Part shown: piece by piece, positions 51,603 through 64,000 of the stretch
How the letters are laid out: every line of letters starts with the position of its first letter
How positions within the stretch are numbered: the stretch's first letter is position 1
Source of the DNA: Tetrahymena elliotti 4EA
Lineage: Eukaryota; Ciliophora; Oligohymenophorea; Hymenostomatida; Tetrahymenidae
NCBI GenBank assembly: GCA_000231825.2
Contig: JH720345.1
Coordinates: 469,595 to 533,594 of the forward strand
DNA length: 64,000 nt
Reading direction: 5' to 3'
Notes under the pieces: generated by a model
What the model was told of the DNA's origin: nothing
The model's database searches: none
The model's input: the letters and a program-made list of their open reading frames with translations, nothing else
Made by a program: the position numbers and the translations under genes

Positions 51603-53485
51603 TCATATTTGAATTTTAGACATTTTTTATTCTGCATCAATTATTTCTTCCAATTCTATATTTTGAAATTCGTCTTATTTAAGTGGTTGTTTGAGAGACT
51701 CTTGTTAATCACAATTTTAAAGTTCATTATATTAAGTAGAGTAGTAAGAAGCAGCTAGACAAAATAATCCATAGCCAATGAAAGGACTTAAATTCAATTA
51801 TTCCATAAAGTATTTATAGAAAGGAATAGCATTGCATGCAACCATAGCTACCATATTTGAAAACGAGAATTAAACCTAATGATATTTTGTTGCAAAAACT
51901 GAACTTTGATACTTTATCAACACTGTCCACATAATTTCATAGCTTACTTTTGCAACAACAACAGGAGATAAATTAATTATTAGTGAAGAAAAAGATGGAT
52001 TTTAACTGAAATCATTACTGACAAAAATACAAGAAGTAAATGAAAACCCAATAATAAAGTAGGTAGTGATGATGACATTCTTTAGATTCATTCTCAATAC
52101 TATAATCACAGCTATCACACTAGCCATAACTTCAAACAAGGTTGACATCATATTATTGAGATATAAATTACCTTGTAATGTATTTAGCTAGAAATAGCAT
52201 CCAAAATAGCATAAACCATTACATGTCCAACCTAAAGTCCATATTGCTAAATTTTTTCTTAAGTTTTTATTATTCTTAACTTCTTAATAATTTTCTTTAA
52301 GCTTTTCTATTGTAGATTAATTTCTCTCTACAGGAATTTCTTACTCTGATTACATTTACTTCTATTCTGAGATTACTTGCTCAGCAAATTTAATATATTC
52401 TGTATTTTTTTCCATATAAAACTTTAGAGCAAAACTACTTATTCCAATTAAAAAAAGTGGAATACCAGTAAACTAAATAAGTATATTCTCCCAAGTGCCA
52501 AAGAAATAACTAAATACGATAAATAAAATCATAATACCTGGCCATGATGTATTAATGTAAGCAGAGCCATTCTCTGAAATGAGATAAGGATATACATCAG
52601 TAATGTGTGTATAAATTAATCCATAAAAGACTGAAAAAAGTAAATACCATGTGAAAAAAGCAATGAAAAACATCTCAATCTCTTAAAAATATTTTAATGA
52701 CATAAGAACCAATCCAACAACTATGAAGCTACCAAATATCACATATTCTATTAATTTATTTTTTCAAAAAATTTAAGTTTGAAATTAAAAAATAATCATG
52801 CAATTTTAAAACAAAATTTAAGCCAGAAAAAAATTGGTTGCTTCAACAAGAAAAAAGTAATAAGTTTGTAGGAAAATAAGAAGAGATAAGCTCATCTTTC
52901 AAATAAAATTGATTTTTAAAATAAATTTTAAATATGATTAGCAAATGAGAATTTTAATTGCTAAATATTCTTAAAGTATTTTTTATAAATATTTTGGTCT
53001 AGAAGCAGCTGCTCAAATTCATTTGAATTACATTTAACTTTCTCTGTAAGAAGTTATTAATTTTCTGTAAACTTCTTAAATAGTCAAATAAAAAATTAAT
53101 TACCTTTGATTTATTTTTTAACTGGAAAGAAGATCAAAATGACATAAGCTAGAAGCTTACCAAATTACCCAAGAGTTTAAATCCATGCTTCCAAAACTCT
53201 GCGTTCACAATATAAATCAAGCAAAGAAACAATACTACCTATTTAGGGATATTCTGTTTATTCCACAAAACCATAAGGATTAGCACATGCTTATTCAGTA
53301 GAACATTAATATAAATTATTATCAGCATCTACACAGTTCATTTTTCCTCTATAAAAAAGGAAAGGAATACCCGTAAATGTGGTACCATTAAAGCCATATC
53401 CCAAAGCAAGTAGTAAAAATTTTAAATAATAAAGCTTAGGTATTTCTTTAATTATGGGAGTTTTAATTGAACTTGAACCGTGCAT
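51603..53485 (-). CDS. MFS transporter, SLC22-like, copy 2
   Basis: Two exons (53104-53485, 51603-52747) join in phase 1 to 508 residues; the intron is 356 bp. The protein parallels copy 1 along its length: first membrane helix, loop with KMNCVDAD, YQCSTEQACANPYGF and LLDLYCERR, helix VILIFFPVKK, then a cluster of membrane segments, a shorter central loop rich in Glu/Gln, RKNLAIWTLGWTCNGLCYFG and the C-terminal PFYKYFMEQLNLSPFIGYGL. Adjacent same-strand position, shared intron site and shared loop cysteines show tandem duplication. As with copy 1, transport of an organic solute by the major facilitator mechanism is expected from the family, and the substrate is unknown. Confidence 0.82.
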
Positions 53486-54195
53486 TTAAGTAAAATTTGT
53501 ATTTATTTTTAAATATTAATATATTTTTTTATTGTTTTGGATAATTAGTTATTTGATTTGATTCTATTTACTTTATCTGCTATTTCTTTTTTGTTTAGCT
53601 ATAAAAAAATTGATAAATTACTTTTATATTCTATGTCAATAAGTATTGGATTAAACATTTTTTGCAAACTATTTATATTTAAGATAAATTCCCTCTTCAT
53701 ATTTAGATTAAATATAGATAGATCTTACATAACTTCCTCTTATTAAAAATATCTAATGATGATATCATATTTTTAGTTAAGAGTATATTTTAAAAGATTG
53801 GTTTATAGATAATTTTCTTTTATGAATTTTCATCTGAATTTAAAAAAGTATCGAGCCTTCTTAATTATTAAATAATTTTTGCTTATACATTTTTTTTCTC
53901 ATGATTTTTTAAAAAAATAAAATAATAATTTAATTCGCTAAAACATACTTAATACCAAAGTATTTTATCAAGCTAAATTTTAAAAATAAATAGTGGTAAA
54001 ATAAAAATTTAATTTTATAATGAAATAAAACAACTATGTTTGATAGGTAAGTGTGTATTAAAATGTGCATATAAATTTAATAACTTACTTATATAAACTA
54101 CTAATCTATTTTTAATCTAAGATTTTTTATAAAACTGTTTTTTTTATTTAATTTTCTTTATTATTTGATGAGTTTTTGCTATTATTTTGATATTT
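53486..54195. other. AT-rich intergenic spacer
   Basis: Upstream of transporter copy 2 and downstream of the RSP3 gene. A 62-codon + strand frame at 53558 is of chance length in this code. Confidence 0.55.
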
Positions 54196-56849
54196 TCAAT
54201 CCTCTTCAGGCTCTTCTCCTCCTTCTTCTCCCTCAAATTCTTCTCCATCCTCACCATTATCAACTTTTTCTACGATTGGCTCAGGTTTCTTTCTAACTTC
54301 AAATTCAAAAGCATTTTTGCATTTTTTTAAAGTTTACAACCTTTTTAACTACTTTCCTCTGAAGTAAAATTCGAACCCCCATTGGCAAAGAGCATCAAGA
54401 GCTGCATCTTAAGATTGTATGTACTGTGATATTTCTTCTAAAAATTCCTCAAAGTTTTTACCATTTGCAGTTAATTCCCCATTTTAATCTTTAGCGAATT
54501 CTACTTTATATTCCTTGTAGCATTTTTGGAAGAATTAAGTGCCATTGCTCATAGACATTTAGCTTTAATTTTCCATAATACGTAGATTATTTACTTAAGC
54601 ATTAGCATTAGGATCTTCTCCATCAACTACTTAGCTAGCTTCTATTTTTGGAGGAATACCTTCAGTGCTGGTCCAGAAATTAACAAGCTTGTTAAAGTAT
54701 TCTTACTCTTCAGTCTACTCAAACATACCCTTTGATGCTATTTTTATATTTTCTAGGTACCATCCTGTTATTGGTCTTTTTGTTAAGCTATATCCAAGAT
54801 AATAACTATTCTAAATAGTTGGTGATTCTTCACTAGGAGGCTATTAAATCAACTAATCAAATTATATCTTTTCCATGAGATTAATACCATCAATAGCTAT
54901 GTTATTAGAATAATCTTCAATGCCCATTCTGCTATTCTTTAGCACATCACCGTCTTTTTCTAATTTATCAGCTAACATATTCTAGTTATTTAGTAAAATT
55001 GTTGTTAAAAAAGTTAAAAATTAAAGAAATTAAATTTTTATATAAGTTTAAAGCTAACATTTATGAATCATTTAAAATAATTACTAGATTGGGAAGCTTA
55101 ACAAAGAAGAAGAATCCCCAAACATCATCAGGAATCTTAGAAAGATCTACAACAATAGCTTCATCATCAGATGCCTTTTTGGTTAAATCTCTAATATTAC
55201 GTTTGTATCTAATGTATTTATTTAATTTAGGATCTTCATTATTAGGTCTTAAATTATCTTTATCTATCCTGCTGATAACTTTACCATCTTTTTAAATTGC
55301 AAAAGCAGCCAGTTCGAGCAATCTATCCTTCTTAGGTTAAACATAAAACTAAGAATGTGCTAAAGAGAAACCTATTTTTTTCATGTTATTAACACTATAT
55401 CCGAAATAATCATTTGTTATTTCAGGGAATTCCTCCTCTAAAATTTTAGCTCTTTACTCTTCAGATAATTCTGAATTATCAACTTATTCTATTTATTATT
55501 TTATAAAAATTATCTAAAAGATGAATTGAAATTATGCAATAACTTTTTGTTTTTTCTGAAGATGAATAATAAAAAAATTACCTTAAAGCGCATTGTATTT
55601 ATTGTTGAAAGTTTCTTTCCATTCATCAAGGGTTCCTTCAAGGAATCTATTGATGTGCTTACCAAAGTGTGTTGGAAGTTTTTAAGTGTCTTTAAAGCAT
55701 ACTCTGATAAGTCTAGTATTTTGAGAATCATTAACTCTGCGTTCTGCAGCTTTACGTTTTTTCTTTTCAATAACTTTAAGGTGTGGTTGTTTTTACTCTC
55801 TGAGTTAATGAAGAGTTATTTAATCAAAAGTATTTGTTATGCTATCTTTCAAGTTTTAACGTTCAGAAATTTCTTTAGAGGTTTCTTCAACCAACCAATC
55901 AATGAATTCTGTTTCAATGTTGATTTTTAAGTCATTTGGGTAATAACCTTCTTTGTATAATGATGTAAGAGCATTCACTTTAACATCTCTTAAATAATAT
56001 TTAGCTATTTAATAATTTTATACTCTGTGTAAGCATTCTATCTTTTAATTTTCTTTTTGTCTATAGGCTTCAAGAAGACGATCTTTTTCTTTCATTGTGT
56101 TAACTTCTCTTTCATATATCTAGAAGGTCTTCTTTTTCTCAGCATCTCTTCTGTGGTCATATTATCTTTTGAATTTACGCATATTTAGAATTTCTTCATC
56201 TTACTCAATTTCTAACATAGACTATTCAATTAAATTAAGTTTTAAATTAAATTTATTTTTCATCGATTTTAAAATGATTTACTTATTCAAGAGTTTTTGT
56301 AACAATAACATCTACAATAGGTGTAACTTCTCTATCAAAATCAAAAAGCTCATACTTTTTTTAAATGAATTTGCTTAAGTTAAATAATTTTTTAATTAAT
56401 TTATTAATACATCTTCAACTTAGGTGTAGGCATCAATACCAGTTTTTTTGGGAACATATTTAGGAGAAGGAGGTTTTGCAATGAAGTCATCAGTTTAGCA
56501 GTCAATTTCTGCTTAAATTGGTGGAATAGTGTTGATGTTATCTGTTAAGAAAAATTCCAAATTGACATCTATTCTAGGATTAGGAGATGGCTTGATATCA
56601 TAAGGAGCCATACGCTTTTTATTTTTCTTGAAGTTAATTAATTATGCATTCATATTTTCAATTTTGATTCTTTCTTTTTCTAATCTAACATATTCCTATT
56701 CTTATTAAACAGGATTCATCATCTTAACTTTTTTATCTTGCATAAGTAAAGCAAATGTTTGTTAGGATTTAGTTTCTACTTCGTCTTCTTATTTATATTT
56801 TTGTCTTCCCTTAACTACTTTAGGTTCTGCATCAAAACTGTACCCATTT
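54196..56849 (-). CDS. RSP3: Radial spoke protein 3 with C-terminal extension (first exon unresolved)
   Basis: Five exons are certain: 56411-56849, 56283-56354, 55582-56221, 55085-55488 and 54196-54981, giving about 780 residues in frame. RSP3 signatures appear in order: AEPKVVKGRQKYK near the start, EIDCQTDDFIAKPPSPKYVP, KKTGIDAYTQVEDYELFDFD, PIVDVIVTKTLEQ, a long charged coiled-coil, then FIDWLVEETSKE. RSP3 is the core scaffold of axonemal radial spokes and anchors spoke proteins to doublet microtubules. In Chlamydomonas the protein ends near the FIDWL-equivalent; here about 390 further residues follow, including DDEAIVVDLSKIPDDVWGFF and an acidic tail. The start codon is upstream of 56849 in a short exon; an open frame from an ATG at 57048 is one candidate, with a weak GTTTTT donor. 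Confidence 0.85.
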
Positions 56850-57311
56850 CTTAAAAAATAATTTTATTTAACAATATTGATTAAAAAAACTTAAAATGTA
56901 TTTTAAAAATAAAATGCTTCCTTTTATTTAAAAATGCAAACATTTTTTCAGATTAAAAATGCCTCTTTATTTGCCAATCAGAAAATTGCTACTATATTAA
57001 TTAAGATATTAAAACTCTATTATCCTTATATTCTCTTAAAGAATTCATCTATCTTACTTTAATTGCATTTACATTTTTAGTTTTATAAAGTTTGTTTTTC
57101 AGCTGATAAATTTTAAATTTAAATTCATTTTTGTGAAAAACATCAATTTTATTTTTGCGGATTTATTTATGGCTTATTTTTATTCAAATGGTGATATTCT
57201 TTTATCTTATCATAATTATAAAACTATTTTCTAATTCAGCTTGGTGCCTATTTACTTTTATCTGATGTAATTATGTTTCAAAGGAAATCATTTTATTTTT
57301 TAAGTTTATTT

Positions 57312-57833
57312 TCAATCTATTAATTATAATTACTGTAACTTCTTTTTTGAAATTAATTATTTAGAAAGCCAATCAAATCCAATGTTAACTCCGACTCCAC
57401 TAACAGCATCACTACCCTAAATAAATATTTCACGATCGCTGACCATATTTAATCCAAGATCAGATGCAATTTTTTTTATACTACCTCCTTTATCCTACTT
57501 GTTAAGATAAAGAAGAAGTGGAACTTCTGCAAGTTAGGGTTCTTCAATAATACTTTGTATATACTAACGAGCTTCATCATAACGTTAATCATCAGAGCCA
57601 TCAACAACAAATATGATACCTTAAGAGTTTTAAATATATTCCCTCCAGCTCTCTCTGTTATTTGCTTCTCCTCCTACTTCATATACAGCATATCTTGTTC
57701 CGTTAAATTCTATTTATGAGACATTTATGTTTTAAGTTGGTACTTATTATCCTGCATCACCGAACTTCAAACGATTGACAAGAGAAGATTTACCAGCATT
57801 ATCTAAACCTAAACACAAAATTCTTTGTTGCAT
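57312..57833 (-). CDS. ARF-like small GTPase with altered switch II
   Basis: A single exon of 173 residues. The start at 57833 is fixed by an in-frame TGA two codons upstream. The P-loop is GLDNAGKSSL at residues 8-17, the guanine motif is NKQD, and IIFVVDGSDDQRYDEAR matches the ARF/ARL helix-strand pattern. The fold is therefore ARF family. Two features are unusual. First, the chain starts MQQRILCLG, with no Gly-2 for myristoylation and no N-terminal amphipathic helix. Second, the W-D-x-G-G-Q switch II reads YEVGGEANNRESW, so the catalytic Gln is replaced. ARL13-type ciliary GTPases also lack that Gln, but they are much longer. Assignment within the ARL family is open. Its position next to RSP3 is not evidence of function. 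Confidence 0.8.
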
Positions 57834-59282
57834 TATTCAATTCCTTTTAATTATAATTCTTTATTTTTATTGGGTCTTTTGTTGCACAAATTTGAAATTG
57901 CTTTCTTTCTTCTAAGCTAATTGCAATTGTTTGCTCTTGGTCCTTGTTGTCCTTAAGCTTTTTGATATTATTGAATCTTTACAGATATTCTTCTTTTGTT
58001 TTTCTTATAGTAATAAAAGCAAAAGATTATTTTATTGTTAATCAATTAAGTTTTAATAATCAAATATACCTTAATATAAATTGAATGTATTTGTTTGCTG
58101 ATTCCTACTCTCTTTGATTTATAAATACAATGCAAATTATCTATTTATTATTTCATTTAACCAAAGGATATTTATAACTTAAAAAAATTTAACTTTGATA
58201 GGTAAAGAGAATTCATTATGTTTTTAATAGTTAGTTTTCAGTAAATGATTTTTTATTGAAAACATAACTTTATTGAATTTAAGTTGTAAATTTGATATAT
58301 AAATTTGAATTATTATTAAATAAAACAAGAGATTAAATAAAATTAAAATAATAATTAAAAATGTCCAAAATATTTTATCAATAAAAAAGAAGATAGATTA
58401 TGTTTGTTTGAATTTTAATGAATAATAGGCAAACTTGAATTAAAAAAAAGCAATATTATTTTTGTAACAAATAAAGAAATTTATTTAAAGATTATTATTA
58501 TTCTTTAAGTCAGTGAATGTTCTTATTTTACTTTTTTAGTAATTTGAATTTTAAATTTTTTTATGAAAGATTAAAATATTTTATAAATTACAATGATTGT
58601 AGATTATTTTGGTTGCTTTTTTGAATATTTTATTAATGAAAGGTGGAATATATAATACAAGCTATTAAGTAACAAAAAAGGAATTTATTTAATGGATTTA
58701 ATTGAAAAAAGATAATCCATATTGAAATAATAGAATCCTCTAATAAATAGAATGAAAAATTTAAGATTAAAATATTAAGGATGTATTATTCCAAATATGA
58801 TATAAAAATATATAATGGATTATTTAGTTATTTGTTTGAATATTTAATTAACGAAGGGTTGGAATAAAAATATACAAAGTTGTTTAGTAACAAAAAAAGA
58901 ATTTTATTTATTGGGTTATTTTTATTATTTAATTTAGTATTAGTAATCCATATTGAATTAATAGACTCCTTTTCTTGCTCACTATTTAATAAAAATTTAA
59001 TTTCTCACTGAATTGTTCATTGGATTTATGTAAATAATTAGGTATGCATTTATGTCTAAGTATGTGTGTAGATGTATGTATGTATTTATCAGTTTGATAT
59101 ATTTAAGAAATAAGAGTAAATTCTTTAGAGATTATTATCGATTGTTTTATTTTTTTAATTTTTATTTTAAGTTAATAGAGAAAGATTCCTTTGTACATTT
59201 TATTATTTTTTTTAATTGTAGCTGAAAACTTTCAAAACTTAGGACTCTCATTTTATCCCTTAGTACAGAATTATTTTATTTT
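57834..59282. other. AT-rich spacer with a degenerate direct repeat
   Basis: Upstream region of the ARL gene and 3' flank of the AAA protease gene. It contains the repeat listed at 58602-58970 and a GTATGTGTGTAGATGTATGTATGTAT tract near 59061-59086. No gene is supported. Confidence 0.55.
58602..58970. repeat. Two-copy degenerate direct repeat, about 140-150 bp each
   Basis: Copy 1 is about 58602-58740 and copy 2 about 58817-58970. Shared landmarks in order are GATTATTT, TTTGAATATTT, ATTAA-GAA-GG, GGAATA, TTTAGTAACAAAAAA (copy 1 has ATTAAGTAACAAAAAA), AATTTTATTTA-like, TAATCCATATTGAA and AATAGA-TCCT. Divergence is substantial; non-coding. Confidence 0.6.
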
Positions 59283-62921
<3,639 letters not shown>

Positions 62922-63941
62922 ATTGCTTATATTGTCTATCTATGAATATATATCTTTATTTTTTATTTAAAACTAATTATTATTAAATGCACTGTATAAT
63001 TGTATTAATGCGAATCGATCTTTCTTTATTTTTTCTTTCTGTCTTGCTCACTTCTTTGAATTACTAATTCATTCAATCTGTAATGATAGCAAGCAACATT
63101 CCTTTTTTTTCTACGAATGTGTCATAGAAACTCAATGTGGTTTCTTAATTGATAGGTAAAATCAGTACTAAATATAAATAATTTTATAATTACTAAGTTT
63201 CAGTGATATATAAACACATAAACAAACATATCTATTTTCTTTCCATTTTATTATGCATATTTTCTCGAAAAATCGTTAACATAGCAATTAGAAATAGAAA
63301 AATTTGCAAAAATTTACATTAAAATTTGATAAATTGAACTTTTTCCATCAATCTTCTAAATTCTAACTACTGCCTTTGCTTTTATCAATTCTTTCAAAAG
63401 TTTTATCTTTAATAAGATTGATATTAACAAAAATTAAGTAAGAATCTTCCAGAATTAGTTTTATTCAAAACATGTCTGATCACAAATATTCATTTATTAT
63501 CTCACTATTTAATATCACCAATTCACAAACTTATTAAAAAATTTAAAATAAATTGTTTTCTTATTTCTAATTTCTGAATTAACATTTTATCAATTTTCAC
63601 TTGATCAAAGTTGAATGGATTTTAACTAAAATTTCTTTTTAAATTAAATATTTACTTTTATTCGGATTCCTTTATTTATAATAATTGATTTATATATAAT
63701 TTCAAGATGTATTTATATTCTAAGGCTCTATAATGTATTAACATATAATTCATCAGACTCTAAATTAAGAATTATGAGTATGTATTAAGGTGAAAATCAA
63801 ATTGAAAATTCTATGTAGAAAAATTTTTTTTAGTGAATTTGTTAGCTTTTTTTTAATTCTTATAATAGAAATAATTTTTTCTCTGTTTAGAAGTTATAAT
63901 TTATTATTGTATTTATGTAGGCATTCGATATCATATATTTT
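62922..63941. other. AT-rich spacer upstream of protease and 5S genes
   Basis: It separates the divergent m-AAA protease and 5S rRNA genes. No other gene is seen. The 5S promoter is internal to the RNA gene, so no upstream element is expected. Confidence 0.6.
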
Positions 63942-64000
63942 GCTGTCGGCCATACTAAGGTGAAAACACCGGATCCCATTCGAACTCCGAAGTTAAGCGC
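63942..64000 (+). rRNA. 5S ribosomal RNA, first 59 nt (cut by window edge)
   Basis: The sequence begins GCTGTCGGCCATACTAAGGT and continues with the highly conserved CCCATTCGAACTCCGAAGTT segment of eukaryotic 5S rRNA (loops A-C), running off the window at AAGCGC. It is the large-subunit 5S RNA transcribed by RNA polymerase III; the internal A-box lies in the part just reached at the edge. The start base is chosen from the known Tetrahymena 5S 5' end (recalled), which reads GTTGTCGGCC, one base different here. Confidence 0.95.

Noticed and set aside
53558..53746. 62-codon hydrophobic + strand frame
   Set aside because: Ordinary AT-rich sequence yields Phe/Ile/Leu-rich peptides; no support beyond length.
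54365..54385. tRNA-like GGTTCGAA string (minus strand)
   Set aside because: It lies inside the RSP3 coding frame (Trp-Gly-Phe-Glu) and no cloverleaf can be formed around it.

Overview
The window reads as somatic (macronuclear-type) DNA from a ciliate close to Tetrahymena. It is extremely AT-rich. TAA and TAG occur inside otherwise clean reading frames and encode Gln, and every gene model closes on TGA. Introns are short, AT-rich and GT...AG. A 5S rRNA of Tetrahymena type starts at the right edge. I cannot fix the species from sequence alone. All gene models are hand-translated with the ciliate code, and exon joins were checked by reading-frame continuity.

Layout. (1) 16-2886 (+): 3' part of a leucine-rich-repeat gene in which nine exons of exactly 90 nt each encode one 30-residue repeat. 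(2) 4.6-18.8 kb: a dispersed array of seven paralogous small genes (P1-P7; six on -, one on +). They encode 143-169 residue proteins with an N-terminal hydrophobic segment, six conserved cysteines and usually a C-terminal C-A-G-Y/F. I do not recognise this family, and it is the best candidate for an undescribed system. Long AT-rich gaps separate the copies. (3) 23.7-25.4 kb (+): a probable nuclear regulator with a ciliate HTH-like domain. (4) 27.2-30.5 kb (-): a tubulin-tyrosine-ligase-like enzyme. (5) 31.5-37.8 kb (+): a ten-exon, 1806-residue multi-pass membrane protein with a TmcB/TmcC-like TPR region and a PAS domain. (6) 38.8-43.9 kb (+): a huge intronless Asn/Gln-rich protein. (7) 44.5-45.6 kb (-): a short-chain dehydrogenase of the 17-beta-HSD12 / 3-ketoacyl-CoA reductase type. 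(8) 46.8 kb (-): a 35-residue single-pass microprotein. (9) 48.8-53.5 kb (-): two tandem SLC22-like MFS transporters. (10) 54.2-56.8 kb (-): radial spoke protein 3 with a long C-terminal extension. (11) 57.3-57.8 kb (-): an ARF-like GTPase with an altered switch II. (12) 59.3-62.9 kb (-): a mitochondrial m-AAA protease (AFG3/paraplegin type). (13) 63,942 to the edge (+): 5S rRNA.

Functional themes. Three genes point to cilia or tubulin (TTLL, RSP3, possibly the ARL), and one is a mitochondrial quality-control protease. The rest are membrane transport, lipid metabolism and ciliate-specific families. There are no operons; genes are separated by AT-rich spacers. I found no mobile element, CRISPR array or tRNA.
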